Assembly (NCBI GenBank): GCA_024178355.1
Contig: JAMZNZ010000002.1
Span: 1,283,501 to 1,347,500 of the forward strand
Length of the DNA stretch: 64,000 bases
DNA from: Maricaulaceae bacterium EIL42A08
GTDB lineage: Bacteria > Pseudomonadota > Alphaproteobacteria > Caulobacterales > Maricaulaceae
Direction of reading: 5' to 3'
In this document: positions 7,900 through 16,243 of the stretch, one piece after another
Layout: the number at the start of each line of letters is the position of its first letter
How positions within the stretch are numbered: position 1 is the first letter of the stretch
The notes under the pieces: model-generated
What the model saw: only the letters and a program-made list of their open reading frames with translations
Told to the model about the DNA's origin: nothing
Databases searched by the model: none
Program-made: the position numbers and the translations under genes

Positions 7900-9510
7900 T
7901 CAGCCTTTCGAGAACAGGTTGCCAAACAGGGACTTGGACCGCTTGGTCTCAGCCGGAGAGCGCCCGGTCAGAACACTTGCAAGATGGGCAAAACCATCAG
8001 CGGCCTTCGACTTGGGATCGACCTCGGCAATCATCTGACCGTTATTGGCGGCCCTACCAAACAGCGCGGGCTCAAACGGCAGCACCAGGATCGGAGACGC
8101 GCCAAGTGCGTCAGAGAAATCCTTCAGCGGGATATCCGGCTTCTTCGGGCACCCGGCCATGTTCACCACCACTTTCGGCGGCTCGTCATTGGGGCGCGCG
8201 GTACGAACAAGATCGAACAGATTCTTGGCGTTGCGCAGGCAGGCCAGATCCGGCGTGACCGTCACGACGACCTGGTCGGCCGCAAGCACCTGCTGGCGAA
8301 CCCAGGGGCTCCACGCATGCGGCAGATCCAGAGCAATGAACGGGGCCTGAAGGCGAACCTTCTCTACCACCTCATCAAAGGCGTCCGGTGAGAAATCCCA
8401 GTCACTTTCAAGCGTGGCCGGAGCCGAAAACAGGCTCAAACGGTCATTACACTTCACCAGCAGGCGATCGAGCAGCGCTTCGTCGAGACGGTGCGGTTCA
8501 GACAGCGCCTCGACGATGGTCTGGTTCGGGTCCTGATTGAAATCGAGACCGGCGGTCCCGAAGGACAGGTCCAGGTCAACCAGAACCGCGTCAGAGCGCA
8601 GCTGGTCAGTCATCTGCCAGGAGACGTTATGGGCGACCGTGGACGAGCCCACGCCGCCCTTCGCCCCGATGAAAGCCATCGTTTTGCCAACAAACGGCGC
8701 TTCAGGATCAAGGAAAAGGTCTGAGACCGTCTTGATGACATTGAGCGGCGTCATCGGCGGCACGAGATACTCGCTCACACCCCGGCGGATCAGCTCACGA
8801 TACAGTGTGATATCGTTGGTGGCCCCGATGATGACAACCTTGGTGTCGGGATCGCAGACCATGGCCAGCTCTTCCAGCTGGGCAAAAAGCTGCGGACCAC
8901 GCATGCCGGTTTCCACCAGCAGCAGCTCTGGCGTCGAGGCGTCATGAAAGCGCTCGATGGCTGCTGCCAGCCCGCCCAGTTCCACCGTCATGTGGGTCTT
9001 GGACATGCGGCGGTCAGAGCCGGCATTATGGATCAGCTGGCCGGTTTCCGGGCGGTCACAGAAGGCGTGAATGGTGATGCGCGGAACCGGACGGGTGTCG
9101 ATCAGCTCGTCGTCATTCAGCGGTGCGACTTCGCCTTGAATGCCCATCGGCTGTTCAGGCATATCCACAGCACTGACATCGCCAAAGTCGTCGGTTTCAG
9201 CGGGAGATTCAGCAACTTCCAACGCATCGTCGGTCGCATTGGCGTCGGCAAGGCGCGCGCCAAACGGGCGATCAACGCGCTCCCCCGGCGCAGCAGCCTC
9301 AAAGCCACCGTCGGCAAGATCATCGCCGAAGTCGCCAAAGTCATCGCCGGAGGCTGGCGGTGGCGGAGCCACCTCTTCGCCCAGCATGCGACGCTCAATC
9401 GCTTCGGCGTCCAGGAACGGGTCCTCAGACCCGGCTTGGCTTTCTTCAAAGCCTTCGAACTCGTCTTCGGGATCGAATGCGTTTTCGAATGAATCAGCAG
9501 GTTGTGACAT
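7900..9510 (-). CDS. cpaE: Tad pilus localisation ATPase CpaE
   Basis: About 536 aa. It has an acidic, low-complexity N-terminus (about 1-140), an atypical receiver-like domain (about 145-260, LLLVETGMRG and VVIIGATNDITLYRELIRRGVSEYLVPP in two stretches) and a MinD/ParA-type ATPase with the deviant Walker A GAKGGVGSST. In Caulobacter CpaE places the pilus secretin at one pole. An in-frame GTG at 9516 is also possible because AAGGGG lies 4 nt before it; the ATG at 9510 is 10 nt from the same site. It follows cpaD by 14 bp in the operon. Confidence 0.92.
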   Translation of the reverse strand: MSQPADSFENAFDPEDEFEGFEESQAGSEDPFLDAEAIERRMLGEEVAPPPPASGDDFGDFGDDLADGGFEAAAPGERVDRPFGARLADANATDDALEVAESPAETDDFGDVSAVDMPEQPMGIQGEVAPLNDDELIDTRPVPRITIHAFCDRPETGQLIHNAGSDRRMSKTHMTVELGGLAAAIERFHDASTPELLLVETGMRGPQLFAQLEELAMVCDPDTKVVIIGATNDITLYRELIRRGVSEYLVPPMTPLNVIKTVSDLFLDPEAPFVGKTMAFIGAKGGVGSSTVAHNVSWQMTDQLRSDAVLVDLDLSFGTAGLDFNQDPNQTIVEALSEPHRLDEALLDRLLVKCNDRLSLFSAPATLESDWDFSPDAFDEVVEKVRLQAPFIALDLPHAWSPWVRQQVLAADQVVVTVTPDLACLRNAKNLFDLVRTARPNDEPPKVVVNMAGCPKKPDIPLKDFSDALGASPILVLPFEPALFGRAANNGQMIAEVDPKSKAADGFAHLASVLTGRSPAETKRSKSLFGNLFSKG

Positions 9511-9524
9511 GCTCACGCGACCCC

Positions 9525-10184
9525 TTAGTTATTGATGACTTCGCTGACAGCACCGCTGTCTTGCCCGTTGGACTGGCTCGCGGTTGAGCTGCCCTCGCGA
9601 TAGTTATCCAGCACCGTCTGGCGGCGACCGGTATCGGGCGCATCCATGGTGCGCGGCGTTTCCAGATCACGCGGGTCTGCGACCATGGCTGCCAGATTAG
9701 CCGCCGTCGCACAGCCAAAGGTCGGCCAGGCACGCCCCGGACGGGCATTGACCAGATCCGGCCAGCTTTCAGGGCAATCGGGCGCAACCGCCTGATAACG
9801 GTTAAACGAGAACAGCACCGGAGCCTGGATCTGATCGCCAGCCTCATACGCCCCACCGGCAATCTGCTGCCAGTTAAGCCCGTGGGCGTAAAGCCGGGTA
9901 CGAGCCTCTGCGATGGCGGCGATGGCCGCCTCGGCATTGCCGGCGTTTTGCGGATAGGAAATCACCAGCGGACCATGGCCACGGGCCTTGTATTCGGTTG
10001 CCAGCGTTTCGATCAGCGCGATCTGGGACCAGTTCAGCCCGTTATCGGCCGGGTTTACATCCATCGCCACGCGCACCGTCTCCGGCACAGCACTGGCCCG
10101 GGGCATCTCGCGCGGCGCAGAAGTTGCGCAGGCGGTGACAGCAAGGCCGATGACGGCGATCGTAACAAAGCGCATCAAGTTCAT
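9525..10184 (-). CDS. cpaD: Tad pilus lipoprotein CpaD
   Basis: CpaD-family outer-membrane lipoprotein of about 219 aa, needed for secretin stability or pilus biogenesis. The signal peptide ends in VTAC with C19 as the lipid-accepting residue. The conserved region includes the paired-cysteine stretch APDCPESWPDL and FGCATAANLAAMVADPRDL, typical of CpaD. The open frame reaches 10262 but the first 26 codons overlap cpaC; the ATG at 10184, just downstream of the cpaC stop and with GGAGTAAGG before it, is the better start. Confidence 0.9.
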   Translation of the reverse strand: MNLMRFVTIAVIGLAVTACATSAPREMPRASAVPETVRVAMDVNPADNGLNWSQIALIETLATEYKARGHGPLVISYPQNAGNAEAAIAAIAEARTRLYAHGLNWQQIAGGAYEAGDQIQAPVLFSFNRYQAVAPDCPESWPDLVNARPGRAWPTFGCATAANLAAMVADPRDLETPRTMDAPDTGRRQTVLDNYREGSSTASQSNGQDSGAVSEVINN

Positions 10185-10188
10185 AGCC

Positions 10189-11766
10189 TTACTCCAGCAT
10201 AAATCCGACAGGGCCCAGCCAGCCGCGCCCCTCCACCTGCGCACCCGGCGCGGCGTAGACACGGTTCAGACGACCCAGAAAAACATTGGCTGCCATGGAG
10301 GAGGCTACAAAGCCCTCGCCCGGCTCTTCGAGCGCGTCTGGATCGGTCGGGTCAACCAGGTATGGGGTCACCACGACAACCAGCTCGGTCTCGTTGTTGG
10401 CAAAGTCACGTGAGCGGAAGAGCGAGCCCAGCACCGGCAGGCGCTCCACGCCTGGCACACCGTCCATGGCCTGGCGGGTTTCTTCCTTGATCAGGCCAGC
10501 AATCACCAGGCTACCGCCAGACGGCAGCTCGACGGTGGTCTCGGCCCGGTTCACGGTCAGCGCCTGAAGGGTCACGCCCGGCACAGTTCCAACCACTTCG
10601 CCGTTTTCGTTCACAACCGCGGTTTCCGACAGCGACAGTGCGCCTTCGTTGGACAGCTCACTGATCTCGGTAGAGATACGCAGCGAGATGCGTCCCTCAG
10701 ACAGGACCACTGGCGTAAAGCCCAGGCCCACACCGAAGGGCTTGTATTCAACGGTCACATTGCCGTCGCGGTCGCGGCCCACCGGGACCGGGAATTCACC
10801 CCCGGCCAGGAATTGAGCCGGCTCACCGGAAATGGCGGTGATATTCGGTTCGGCCAGCGTGCGCACCAGACCCACGCGCTCCAGCGCGGACAGGGTCGCA
10901 GAAACGGAGCTCTGCAGCACGCCATCGACGAAATTCTGAGTGCCGAGCGTGCCGGTCAGGCCACCCAGCGCGGCACCTGCAACGCCAAAGCCATTGGAGG
11001 TGGAGAAACCACGCTGCGACTGGTAGCGACCGGGCGCAAACACCTCATAGATCGGATTGCCGTTGGCATCGTCCAGAGGCACACCAAGATCATTGGTCGC
11101 ACGCACACGGGTTGGGCCATCAAAATCGCCAAAGCCCTGAGAACCCGACAGGTTTACGCCCAGCTGGCGGACCACATTGCGCTCCATCTCCACGATGCGA
11201 ACACGCAGCATCACCTGGTCGCGGCCTTCAACGGTCAGGAAGCTGATGATCTGCTCTTCGGTCTCGGTCCAGCGGCGCGCAATCTGCAGCGCAGCATCGG
11301 CCGCGGACGCAGACGGCACAGTGCCCGACAGGATGATGTTCGAATTCATGCTTTCCGCTTCAACGCGGCTGTTCGGCACGAAGCGATTAAGCGCGTCCTG
11401 CAGCGAAGCCATGTCACGCTCAACACGCACGCTGAGATCCAGGATCAGCTCACCATGAATGTCGAAGAAGAAGATATTGGTGCGGCCAACTTCCTGCCCC
11501 AGCAGCAGGGCGCGGCGCGGCGTGCGCACAACTGCGCTGGCCACCGTGTCGGACGCGACCATCACTTCAACCGCATCGACAGGGAGGTGAACAATCGCAG
11601 CCTGGCCGAGCGGCAGGGTCAGGCTTTCCGACACCGGGCCATTGCCCGGCTCGCGGATAACCACCTGCATGGTGTTGTTACGCTCCGGCGTAGAGACCAG
11701 CTGTGCCTGGGCAGTACCTGCCAGGGCACCAATCGCGCACAGAGCCGAGAAAACTGTCTTGATCAC
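10189..11766 (-). CDS. cpaC: Tad pilus secretin CpaC
   Basis: Outer-membrane secretin of 525 aa through which the Flp pilus passes. It has a signal peptide ending AQA, a pilus-secretin N-terminal domain (about 35-105), a BON-like repeat (about 110-180) and the secretin core ending in the beta domain with the GSLF and TELVVVVTPYLVDP motifs. The start is GTG at 11766, whose first four bases (GTGA) overlap the cpaB stop, indicating translational coupling. Its N-terminal domain is related to the separate protein at 13796-14254. Confidence 0.94.
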   Translation of the reverse strand: MIKTVFSALCAIGALAGTAQAQLVSTPERNNTMQVVIREPGNGPVSESLTLPLGQAAIVHLPVDAVEVMVASDTVASAVVRTPRRALLLGQEVGRTNIFFFDIHGELILDLSVRVERDMASLQDALNRFVPNSRVEAESMNSNIILSGTVPSASAADAALQIARRWTETEEQIISFLTVEGRDQVMLRVRIVEMERNVVRQLGVNLSGSQGFGDFDGPTRVRATNDLGVPLDDANGNPIYEVFAPGRYQSQRGFSTSNGFGVAGAALGGLTGTLGTQNFVDGVLQSSVSATLSALERVGLVRTLAEPNITAISGEPAQFLAGGEFPVPVGRDRDGNVTVEYKPFGVGLGFTPVVLSEGRISLRISTEISELSNEGALSLSETAVVNENGEVVGTVPGVTLQALTVNRAETTVELPSGGSLVIAGLIKEETRQAMDGVPGVERLPVLGSLFRSRDFANNETELVVVVTPYLVDPTDPDALEEPGEGFVASSMAANVFLGRLNRVYAAPGAQVEGRGWLGPVGFMLE

Positions 11767-12566
11767 TGCGTCCGACCTCCCAGCGCCACGCGCTGCTCAG
11801 ATCCATAACGGAAGACACGAACCGTGGAGCGCACACCGTCCTGGCTGCTGTCGTCTTCGCCAGCAAAACGGGCCCCGCCTTCGGTATCGGCAATGGAGCG
11901 CAGTGCCAGCGACACGTCGCCAGACGCCACAGACAGGGCAACACTGCGCGCCTGGGTGCTGGTCAGCTCCAGCGTAGCGGTTGAACCCACCACCGCGCCG
12001 TCCTCGGTTTCAGAGTATATCTGGTCAATGGCCAGGACGCGCACGTTCTCAACGACCACATCAGAGCCAAAACCGTTTTCGCTTTCACGCGTGACAATGA
12101 TGTCCACGCGATCATTGGGCAGGATGAAGCCGCCGGCGCCTGAACGTGCCGAAATCGGCACAGCTACGGCGCGCATGCCCGGCGTCAGGACAGCCGACAT
12201 GAAGCCCGCCTCGCCCGGCTTGACCAGCTTGGCCGAATTGGCCGGCTCGCCAGCGACAAAGCCGGTGCGCGCGATGGAACCGGCAAGTGTTTCCAGCGCG
12301 TTGGGCTCATCAATCTGATTAACGTAGGATGCCAGAACCGCTTCTTCCGGCCAGGGCGTCCAGCGGAAATCTGCTGACTGCACCCGCTCGCCCGGCGAAA
12401 TATCGCGAGCCGCCACAAGAACCCGCGAAGTCTCAACTACAGGCGCTTCAACGACGGGAGCAGGTTGAGGGGCCGGTGCAGGCTGCATCGCTCCACGCAC
12501 AAAGAAGGCTGCGGCAACAGCAGCCAGTCCGGCACCGGCGAGCACAATAATGCGAATTAAGTTCAT
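11763..12566 (-). CDS. cpaB: Tad pilus assembly protein CpaB
   Basis: CpaB/RcpC family, about 267 aa. One N-terminal membrane segment (LIRIIVLAGAGLAAVAAAFF) is followed by a Pro-rich spacer and a periplasmic SAF domain (VLVAARDISPGERV) plus the RcpC/CpaB core (VPISARSGAGGFILPNDRVD). The family is thought to help secretin assembly and may bind peptidoglycan. The ATG at 12566 is chosen because the seven upstream codons add nothing conserved. It overlaps the downstream cpaC start by 4 bp. Confidence 0.92.
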   Translation of the reverse strand: MNLIRIIVLAGAGLAAVAAAFFVRGAMQPAPAPQPAPVVEAPVVETSRVLVAARDISPGERVQSADFRWTPWPEEAVLASYVNQIDEPNALETLAGSIARTGFVAGEPANSAKLVKPGEAGFMSAVLTPGMRAVAVPISARSGAGGFILPNDRVDIIVTRESENGFGSDVVVENVRVLAIDQIYSETEDGAVVGSTATLELTSTQARSVALSVASGDVSLALRSIADTEGGARFAGEDDSSQDGVRSTVRVFRYGSEQRVALGGRTQ

Positions 12567-12671
12567 GACGGTCCATTCCAGGCGCACGAGGAGGTGTGCA
12601 CCATCAGACCGCTGAATCCTAAAGGCCGCGTTAATAATAGACGTGAAGGAATCCTAACCAGCCGCCATGGT

Positions 12672-13184
12672 TCAGAGCGCGTAAATGGAAAAAAGCGCAC
12701 TGTTAGGCAGCCAGAGCAGGGCTCCGCTGGCGATCGCCACCGCATAGGGTGCCGGTGCGCCTTGGGCCAGAGCTGTTTTTCCCAGCCATTCGGCATCTAC
12801 CGGAAGGGCTGGACTGACACGGCGAAGCAAGACCAGTGCCAAAGCCAGAACACCACCCGAAGCGGCTGCTGCGAGCAGGAACATCATCGCGTCTGGCCAG
12901 CCAAACCACAGCGCGCCAGCGGCAATCAGCTTTACATCGCCCCCGCCAAGCCAGCCTGGGGCCCACAACAACATGCCGACTGCCAGAAATCCGACAAAAG
13001 TGGCAACCGACAAACCGGCACCCATCCAGCCCAGCCCGAGGAAGGGCGCACTGACGATCCAGAATGCAATCATTGCCAAAACGATCCAGTTCGGGATCGT
13101 GAAGCGTGCCATATCGGTCCATGCCGCAGCCAGCATCAGTCCGATGAAAACGAGAAGCGGCGCATTTGAAAGAAGCTCGGTCAT
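12672..13184 (-). CDS. cpaA: Tad prepilin peptidase CpaA/TadV
   Basis: A24-family aspartic prepilin peptidase of 170 aa, without the N-methylation domain, as expected for TadV/CpaA. The two catalytic aspartates are visible: D24 in WTDMARF and D83 in the GGGDVKL form of the GxGD motif. It has about five membrane segments and would cut the leader from the Flp pilin and the TadE/TadG pseudopilins. The open frame goes up to 13286, but the ATG at 13184 gives the normal N-terminus. It sits between flp and cpaB, the usual order in Caulobacter. Confidence 0.92.
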   Translation of the reverse strand: MTELLSNAPLLVFIGLMLAAAWTDMARFTIPNWIVLAMIAFWIVSAPFLGLGWMGAGLSVATFVGFLAVGMLLWAPGWLGGGDVKLIAAGALWFGWPDAMMFLLAAAASGGVLALALVLLRRVSPALPVDAEWLGKTALAQGAPAPYAVAIASGALLWLPNSALFSIYAL

Positions 13185-13286
13185 GGTCACGGGTCCGGTT
13201 GGAAATTTCAAAGACACACAGCTCTTAGCCCAAACAGGCTTAAGGCCCGGTGCACGGCCTATTGAGACTTCATCAAGATTTCGCAA

Positions 13287-13328
13287 GAGAACAAAAGAAA
13301 AGGCCGCCTCCGTTCTGGAGGCGGCCTT
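13287..13328 (-). terminator. Rho-independent terminator after flp
   Basis: A perfect 12-bp stem (AAGGCCGCCTCC at 13300-13311, partner 13317-13328, 5-nt loop) is followed on the minus strand by a T-rich stretch. It lies about 30 bp downstream of flp and before cpaA, so it should let the abundant pilin be made in excess over the assembly genes. Confidence 0.88.
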
Positions 13329-13359
13329 ATCAATGCGTTTGCCTGTTGGCTTGGGCTAA

Positions 13360-13548
13360 TTAGCCGTCAGCCGTACCAACCGTACCGCCGACGTTACCCG
13401 ACAGGTTGGTGAAGGTGGTGTTGAGGTTGGTGCCCAGCGTAGTCACGCCAGCAATGATAACCACAGCAATGAGGGCTGCAATCAGGCCATACTCAATGGC
13501 GGTTGCACCAGACTCATCCTTGATAAAACGCGAAACCAGATTTTTCAT
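13360..13548 (-). CDS. flp: Flp-type pilin subunit (PilA)
   Basis: Major Tad pilin, 62 aa. A short charged leader ends at G14, followed by ATAIEYGLIAALI, the Flp signature with the Glu5-Tyr6 pair after the cleavage site, and a hydrophobic helix. CpaA would cut after G14. The tail is rich in Gly/Thr/Asn. The open frame extends to 13614 but the ATG at 13548 gives the proper leader, with GGAG upstream. Followed by a strong terminator. Confidence 0.95.
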   Translation of the reverse strand: MKNLVSRFIKDESGATAIEYGLIAALIAVVIIAGVTTLGTNLNTTFTNLSGNVGGTVGTADG

Positions 13549-13659
13549 CCCATCCACTCCAATTTGCTTTTTGTGAGCGTCAGGCTCGTGGCCGTCCCGA
13601 CCCGTCCTGAACACGCATCACTAAACAGCAAGTCTCTTTAGGTCCGGTAAAAAACGATG

Positions 13660-13676
13660 GTTTATTTTGTCTAAAC
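13660..13676. promoter_or_regulatory. Inverted repeat GTTTA-N7-TAAAC upstream of flp
   Basis: About 110 bp before the flp ATG, in the divergent region shared with the gene at 13796. Five-base arms are separated by 7 bases, the same spacing as CtrA sites (TTAA-N7-TTAA), but the arms do not match that consensus well. Binding by CtrA or another regulator is only a guess. Confidence 0.25.
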
Positions 13677-13795
13677 TTGCGAATTCTCAAGCATGGTTTC
13701 CAACGGGTAAACAAAATAAATATCACGGCGCGTTTAGACTTCCTTCACTCGCGCGCGCGAGAGTGCGCATACACGCCACTTAAAAGGACTCTGAC

Positions 13796-14254
13796 ATGCG
13801 CGCGTTGTTTGCTGCTATTGCCCTGTTTGCCGCCAGCGCTGGTCCGGCTGCCGCACAGTATACAGTCCCGATCGACCAGGCGGGCCTGCTGCGCCTTCCG
13901 GAAGACGCCACCGCAATCGTTGTGGGCAACCCGGCGATTGCGGACGCGACCATGTTTGATGCCCGCACCGTCTTCGTCAGTGGGCGCGCCTATGGCCAGA
14001 CCAATATCATCGCGCTGAATGCGGAAGGTCAGGTGATCTACGCCAACGATGTGTCAGTGACCCAGGCCCTGCGCAACCATGTCCAGGTGTTCAATAACAA
14101 CCAGCAGCACAGCTTTGTGTGTGACCCGATCTGTCACCGCGTGCCGCTGATTGGCGATGAAGAAAGTGCATTCAGCCGTACAATCTCGCAGCGTGATGCT
14201 GTGACGAATGCAGCAGGCAACGCGGCTGGTAACGGCGGCTCCACCGATAATTAA
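13796..14254 (+). CDS. Periplasmic pilus secretin N-domain protein
   Basis: Small exported protein of 152 aa: a signal peptide ends near AAA-Q, followed by a single T2SS/T3SS pilus N-terminal domain (about 22-95: LRLPEDATAIVVGNPAIADA and the GQTNIIALNAEG segment). This is the same domain that opens CpaC, without a secretin core. The C-terminal part has two cysteines (C-D-P-I-C) and a low-complexity Asn/Gly tail. Stand-alone copies are found beside Tad genes in this group and may cap or help the secretin; that role is inferred. Divergent from flp. Confidence 0.82.
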   Translation: MRALFAAIALFAASAGPAAAQYTVPIDQAGLLRLPEDATAIVVGNPAIADATMFDARTVFVSGRAYGQTNIIALNAEGQVIYANDVSVTQALRNHVQVFNNNQQHSFVCDPICHRVPLIGDEESAFSRTISQRDAVTNAAGNAAGNGGSTDN

Positions 14255-14302
14255 TCCTGATTTTTCACCGCATTTTAAGGGCGTTAGCGTAAAGCTGTCG
14301 CC

Positions 14303-14866
14303 ATGAAACGGCTAACACAACTCTTCAAAGCCTTGCAGCGCGCGCCTTTGTCAGCGCGCGCGCGGCGTTTTGCCAATGATCGCAAGGGCGCGACAGCGGT
14401 AGAGTTTGCGTTTGTCGCCGCGCCCTTCTTCCTTCTGATTTTTGCCATTCTTGAGATCGCGCTGATCTTCTTTGCCTCGGCAACAATTGAAGAAGCGGTC
14501 GCTGACGCTGCCCGTGACATTCGCACCGGTGAGTTTCAGAGCGCTGGTCAGAATGAAGAAGACTTCCGCGCTGCCATCTGCGCGCGGGTGCAAACAGTTG
14601 CCGATTGCGGACGGTTGCGCGTCGATGTGCGCACCTTTGAGGGCTTTTCCAACGCGAATATGGGCGCGCCGGTCGACGATGAAGGCGATCTTGACGATAG
14701 CGGCTTCACCTTTGAGCCAGGCGGGCCGCAGGACATTGTCGTGGTGAGGGTCTTTTATGACTGGCAACTGCTGGGCCCGGGCGCGCTGAACGGCCTGTCC
14801 AACCTGCCTGGCAATCGCCGCCTGATCTCGTCAGCGACGGCCTTCCGCAACGAGCCCTATGAGTAG
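14303..14866 (+). CDS. tadE: TadE-family pseudopilin
   Basis: 187 aa with an N-terminal TadE-like segment: a basic cytoplasmic leader, then GATAVEFAFVAAPFFLLIFA, a prepilin-type cleavage motif (G before A, E at +5) and a membrane helix. The periplasmic part contains two cysteines (AAICARVQTVADCG). TadE and TadF/TadG are minor pseudopilins processed by the prepilin peptidase and needed for Flp pili. Likely co-transcribed with the following gene. Confidence 0.87.
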   Translation: MKRLTQLFKALQRAPLSARARRFANDRKGATAVEFAFVAAPFFLLIFAILEIALIFFASATIEEAVADAARDIRTGEFQSAGQNEEDFRAAICARVQTVADCGRLRVDVRTFEGFSNANMGAPVDDEGDLDDSGFTFEPGGPQDIVVVRVFYDWQLLGPGALNGLSNLPGNRRLISSATAFRNEPYE

Positions 14867-14876
14867 GAGGCCGGCG

Positions 14877-15422
14877 ATGTTTCTGTCGATCCGTAGCTGG
14901 CTGGCCCGCTTCAAACGTGATGCGAGCGGCGTGTCTGCGCTTGAATTTGCGCTCATCGCTCCGGTCCTGATCGCCATGTATCTGGGCAGTGCAGAACTGA
15001 CCATGGCGATCAGCGCGGACCGCAAGGTGACCAGCGCCACAATGGCTGTGGCGGATCTGGTCACACAGGATGATCTGATCACCGATGCAGAACTGAACGA
15101 TATCTATGCGGCCGGTGATGCCATCATCTTCCCCAACGACCCGACCAGCCTGACCTTCCGCATCACGTCTGTGCGCATGGACATCGACGGTGAGATTTTC
15201 GTCGACTGGAGCGAGGGGCGCGGGGTCGATCCACACACGACTGACAGCCTGCCTGACCTGCCCGGCGGCCTTTTGGCCCCAATGAACTCCATCGTGATGG
15301 TGGAGACGACCTACCCTTATGCGGGTCCCTTCCCAGATGAGTCCGGCCCGCTGATGACCCTGAGCGATACCGCCTATCTGCGTCCGCGTCGTTCCGCCTG
15401 GGTCCGCCGCTCCAACAATTAG
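14877..15422 (+). CDS. TadE/TadG-family pseudopilin
   Basis: Second TadE-like protein, 181 aa from the ATG at 14877. The leader is followed by SGVSALEFALIAPVLIAMYL, again with the Glu five residues after the cleavage glycine. An earlier ATG at 14859 overlaps the previous stop, but AGGAGG sits just before 14877, so that start is better. The stop codon overlaps the stop of the convergent pabC gene (15419-15422). Confidence 0.85.
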   Translation: MFLSIRSWLARFKRDASGVSALEFALIAPVLIAMYLGSAELTMAISADRKVTSATMAVADLVTQDDLITDAELNDIYAAGDAIIFPNDPTSLTFRITSVRMDIDGEIFVDWSEGRGVDPHTTDSLPDLPGGLLAPMNSIVMVETTYPYAGPFPDESGPLMTLSDTAYLRPRRSAWVRRSNN

Positions 15423-16243
15423 GCGGCGCTGTTCTCAAGCGCGATGAGTTGAGCCAAGACCGGGTGGCGAACATCCAGCTTGCGACCGTCGACGCTGGCC
15501 ACCGGCACGCACCCCATCACCGCGTTTGTGACACAGGCCGCGACAGCGTCTGAAAAAATCGGTGTCGTCGCACCGGCGATGAAGATGCCCAGCCCTGCCG
15601 CCTCTGCTGCCTCCAGGATCGCAGCGCGCGTCGTACCGGGCAGAGCGCCCGCCTCGACAGATGGCGTCACCACCTGCCCGTCCGCGCTCATCCAGAACAG
15701 GTTTGCCACATCACAGCAGACAGGTGCCTGACCATCGGGCCCAGGCATGACGGCCATGTCCGCCCCCCTTGCCCGCGCTTCACGGCGTGCGGCAAGGTTT
15801 TCACCATAGCCGGAAAGCTTGAAGTGATGCCCTGGCGAGGCACTGCGTGGATACCGCTCTACAACGGCCAGCCGGATAGCTTCAAGCGACTCATGTCTGG
15901 GGGTCAGCGTTAGGAGGCAGGTGGGCGTGCGTTCTGACGACGGCTCAAACCCGGCCCCGCGTCCGCCGCTCACCGTCAGCCGGAGCACGCCCTCAGACAG
16001 ACCCTCAGCCTTTGCCAGCGCCTCTGCAGCTGCCACAATGCTCTCAAGATCAGGCGCAGGCAGCCCAAGATACTCAAGCCCGGATTTCAGGCGTGTAGCG
16101 TGGTGATCCCAGCGCCGGATTACACCCGCGCTCCATCGCATGGTCTCGAATGCGGCCTCACCCAGCAGAAAGCCGCGATCATCGACGCCAAGGCGCGCCT
16201 CTTCGGCCTCACAAATCTCGCCGTTGAACCAGACTTTAGCCAT
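15419..16243 (-). CDS. pabC: Aminotransferase class IV, probable 4-amino-4-deoxychorismate lyase
   Basis: PLP-dependent fold-type IV enzyme of 274 aa. The order is N-terminal FNGEI, GFLLGEAAFETMR, the lysine that binds PLP in HFKLSGYGENLAAR, and the C-terminal segment with GALPGTTRAAIL that binds the PLP phosphate. PabC converts aminodeoxychorismate to p-aminobenzoate for folate. The ATG at 16243 overlaps the end of pabB by 8 bp, which strongly supports this role over branched-chain or D-amino acid aminotransferase. The upstream open frame to 16360 overlaps pabB and was not used. Confidence 0.85.
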   Translation of the reverse strand: MAKVWFNGEICEAEEARLGVDDRGFLLGEAAFETMRWSAGVIRRWDHHATRLKSGLEYLGLPAPDLESIVAAAEALAKAEGLSEGVLRLTVSGGRGAGFEPSSERTPTCLLTLTPRHESLEAIRLAVVERYPRSASPGHHFKLSGYGENLAARREARARGADMAVMPGPDGQAPVCCDVANLFWMSADGQVVTPSVEAGALPGTTRAAILEAAEAAGLGIFIAGATTPIFSDAVAACVTNAVMGCVPVASVDGRKLDVRHPVLAQLIALENSAA

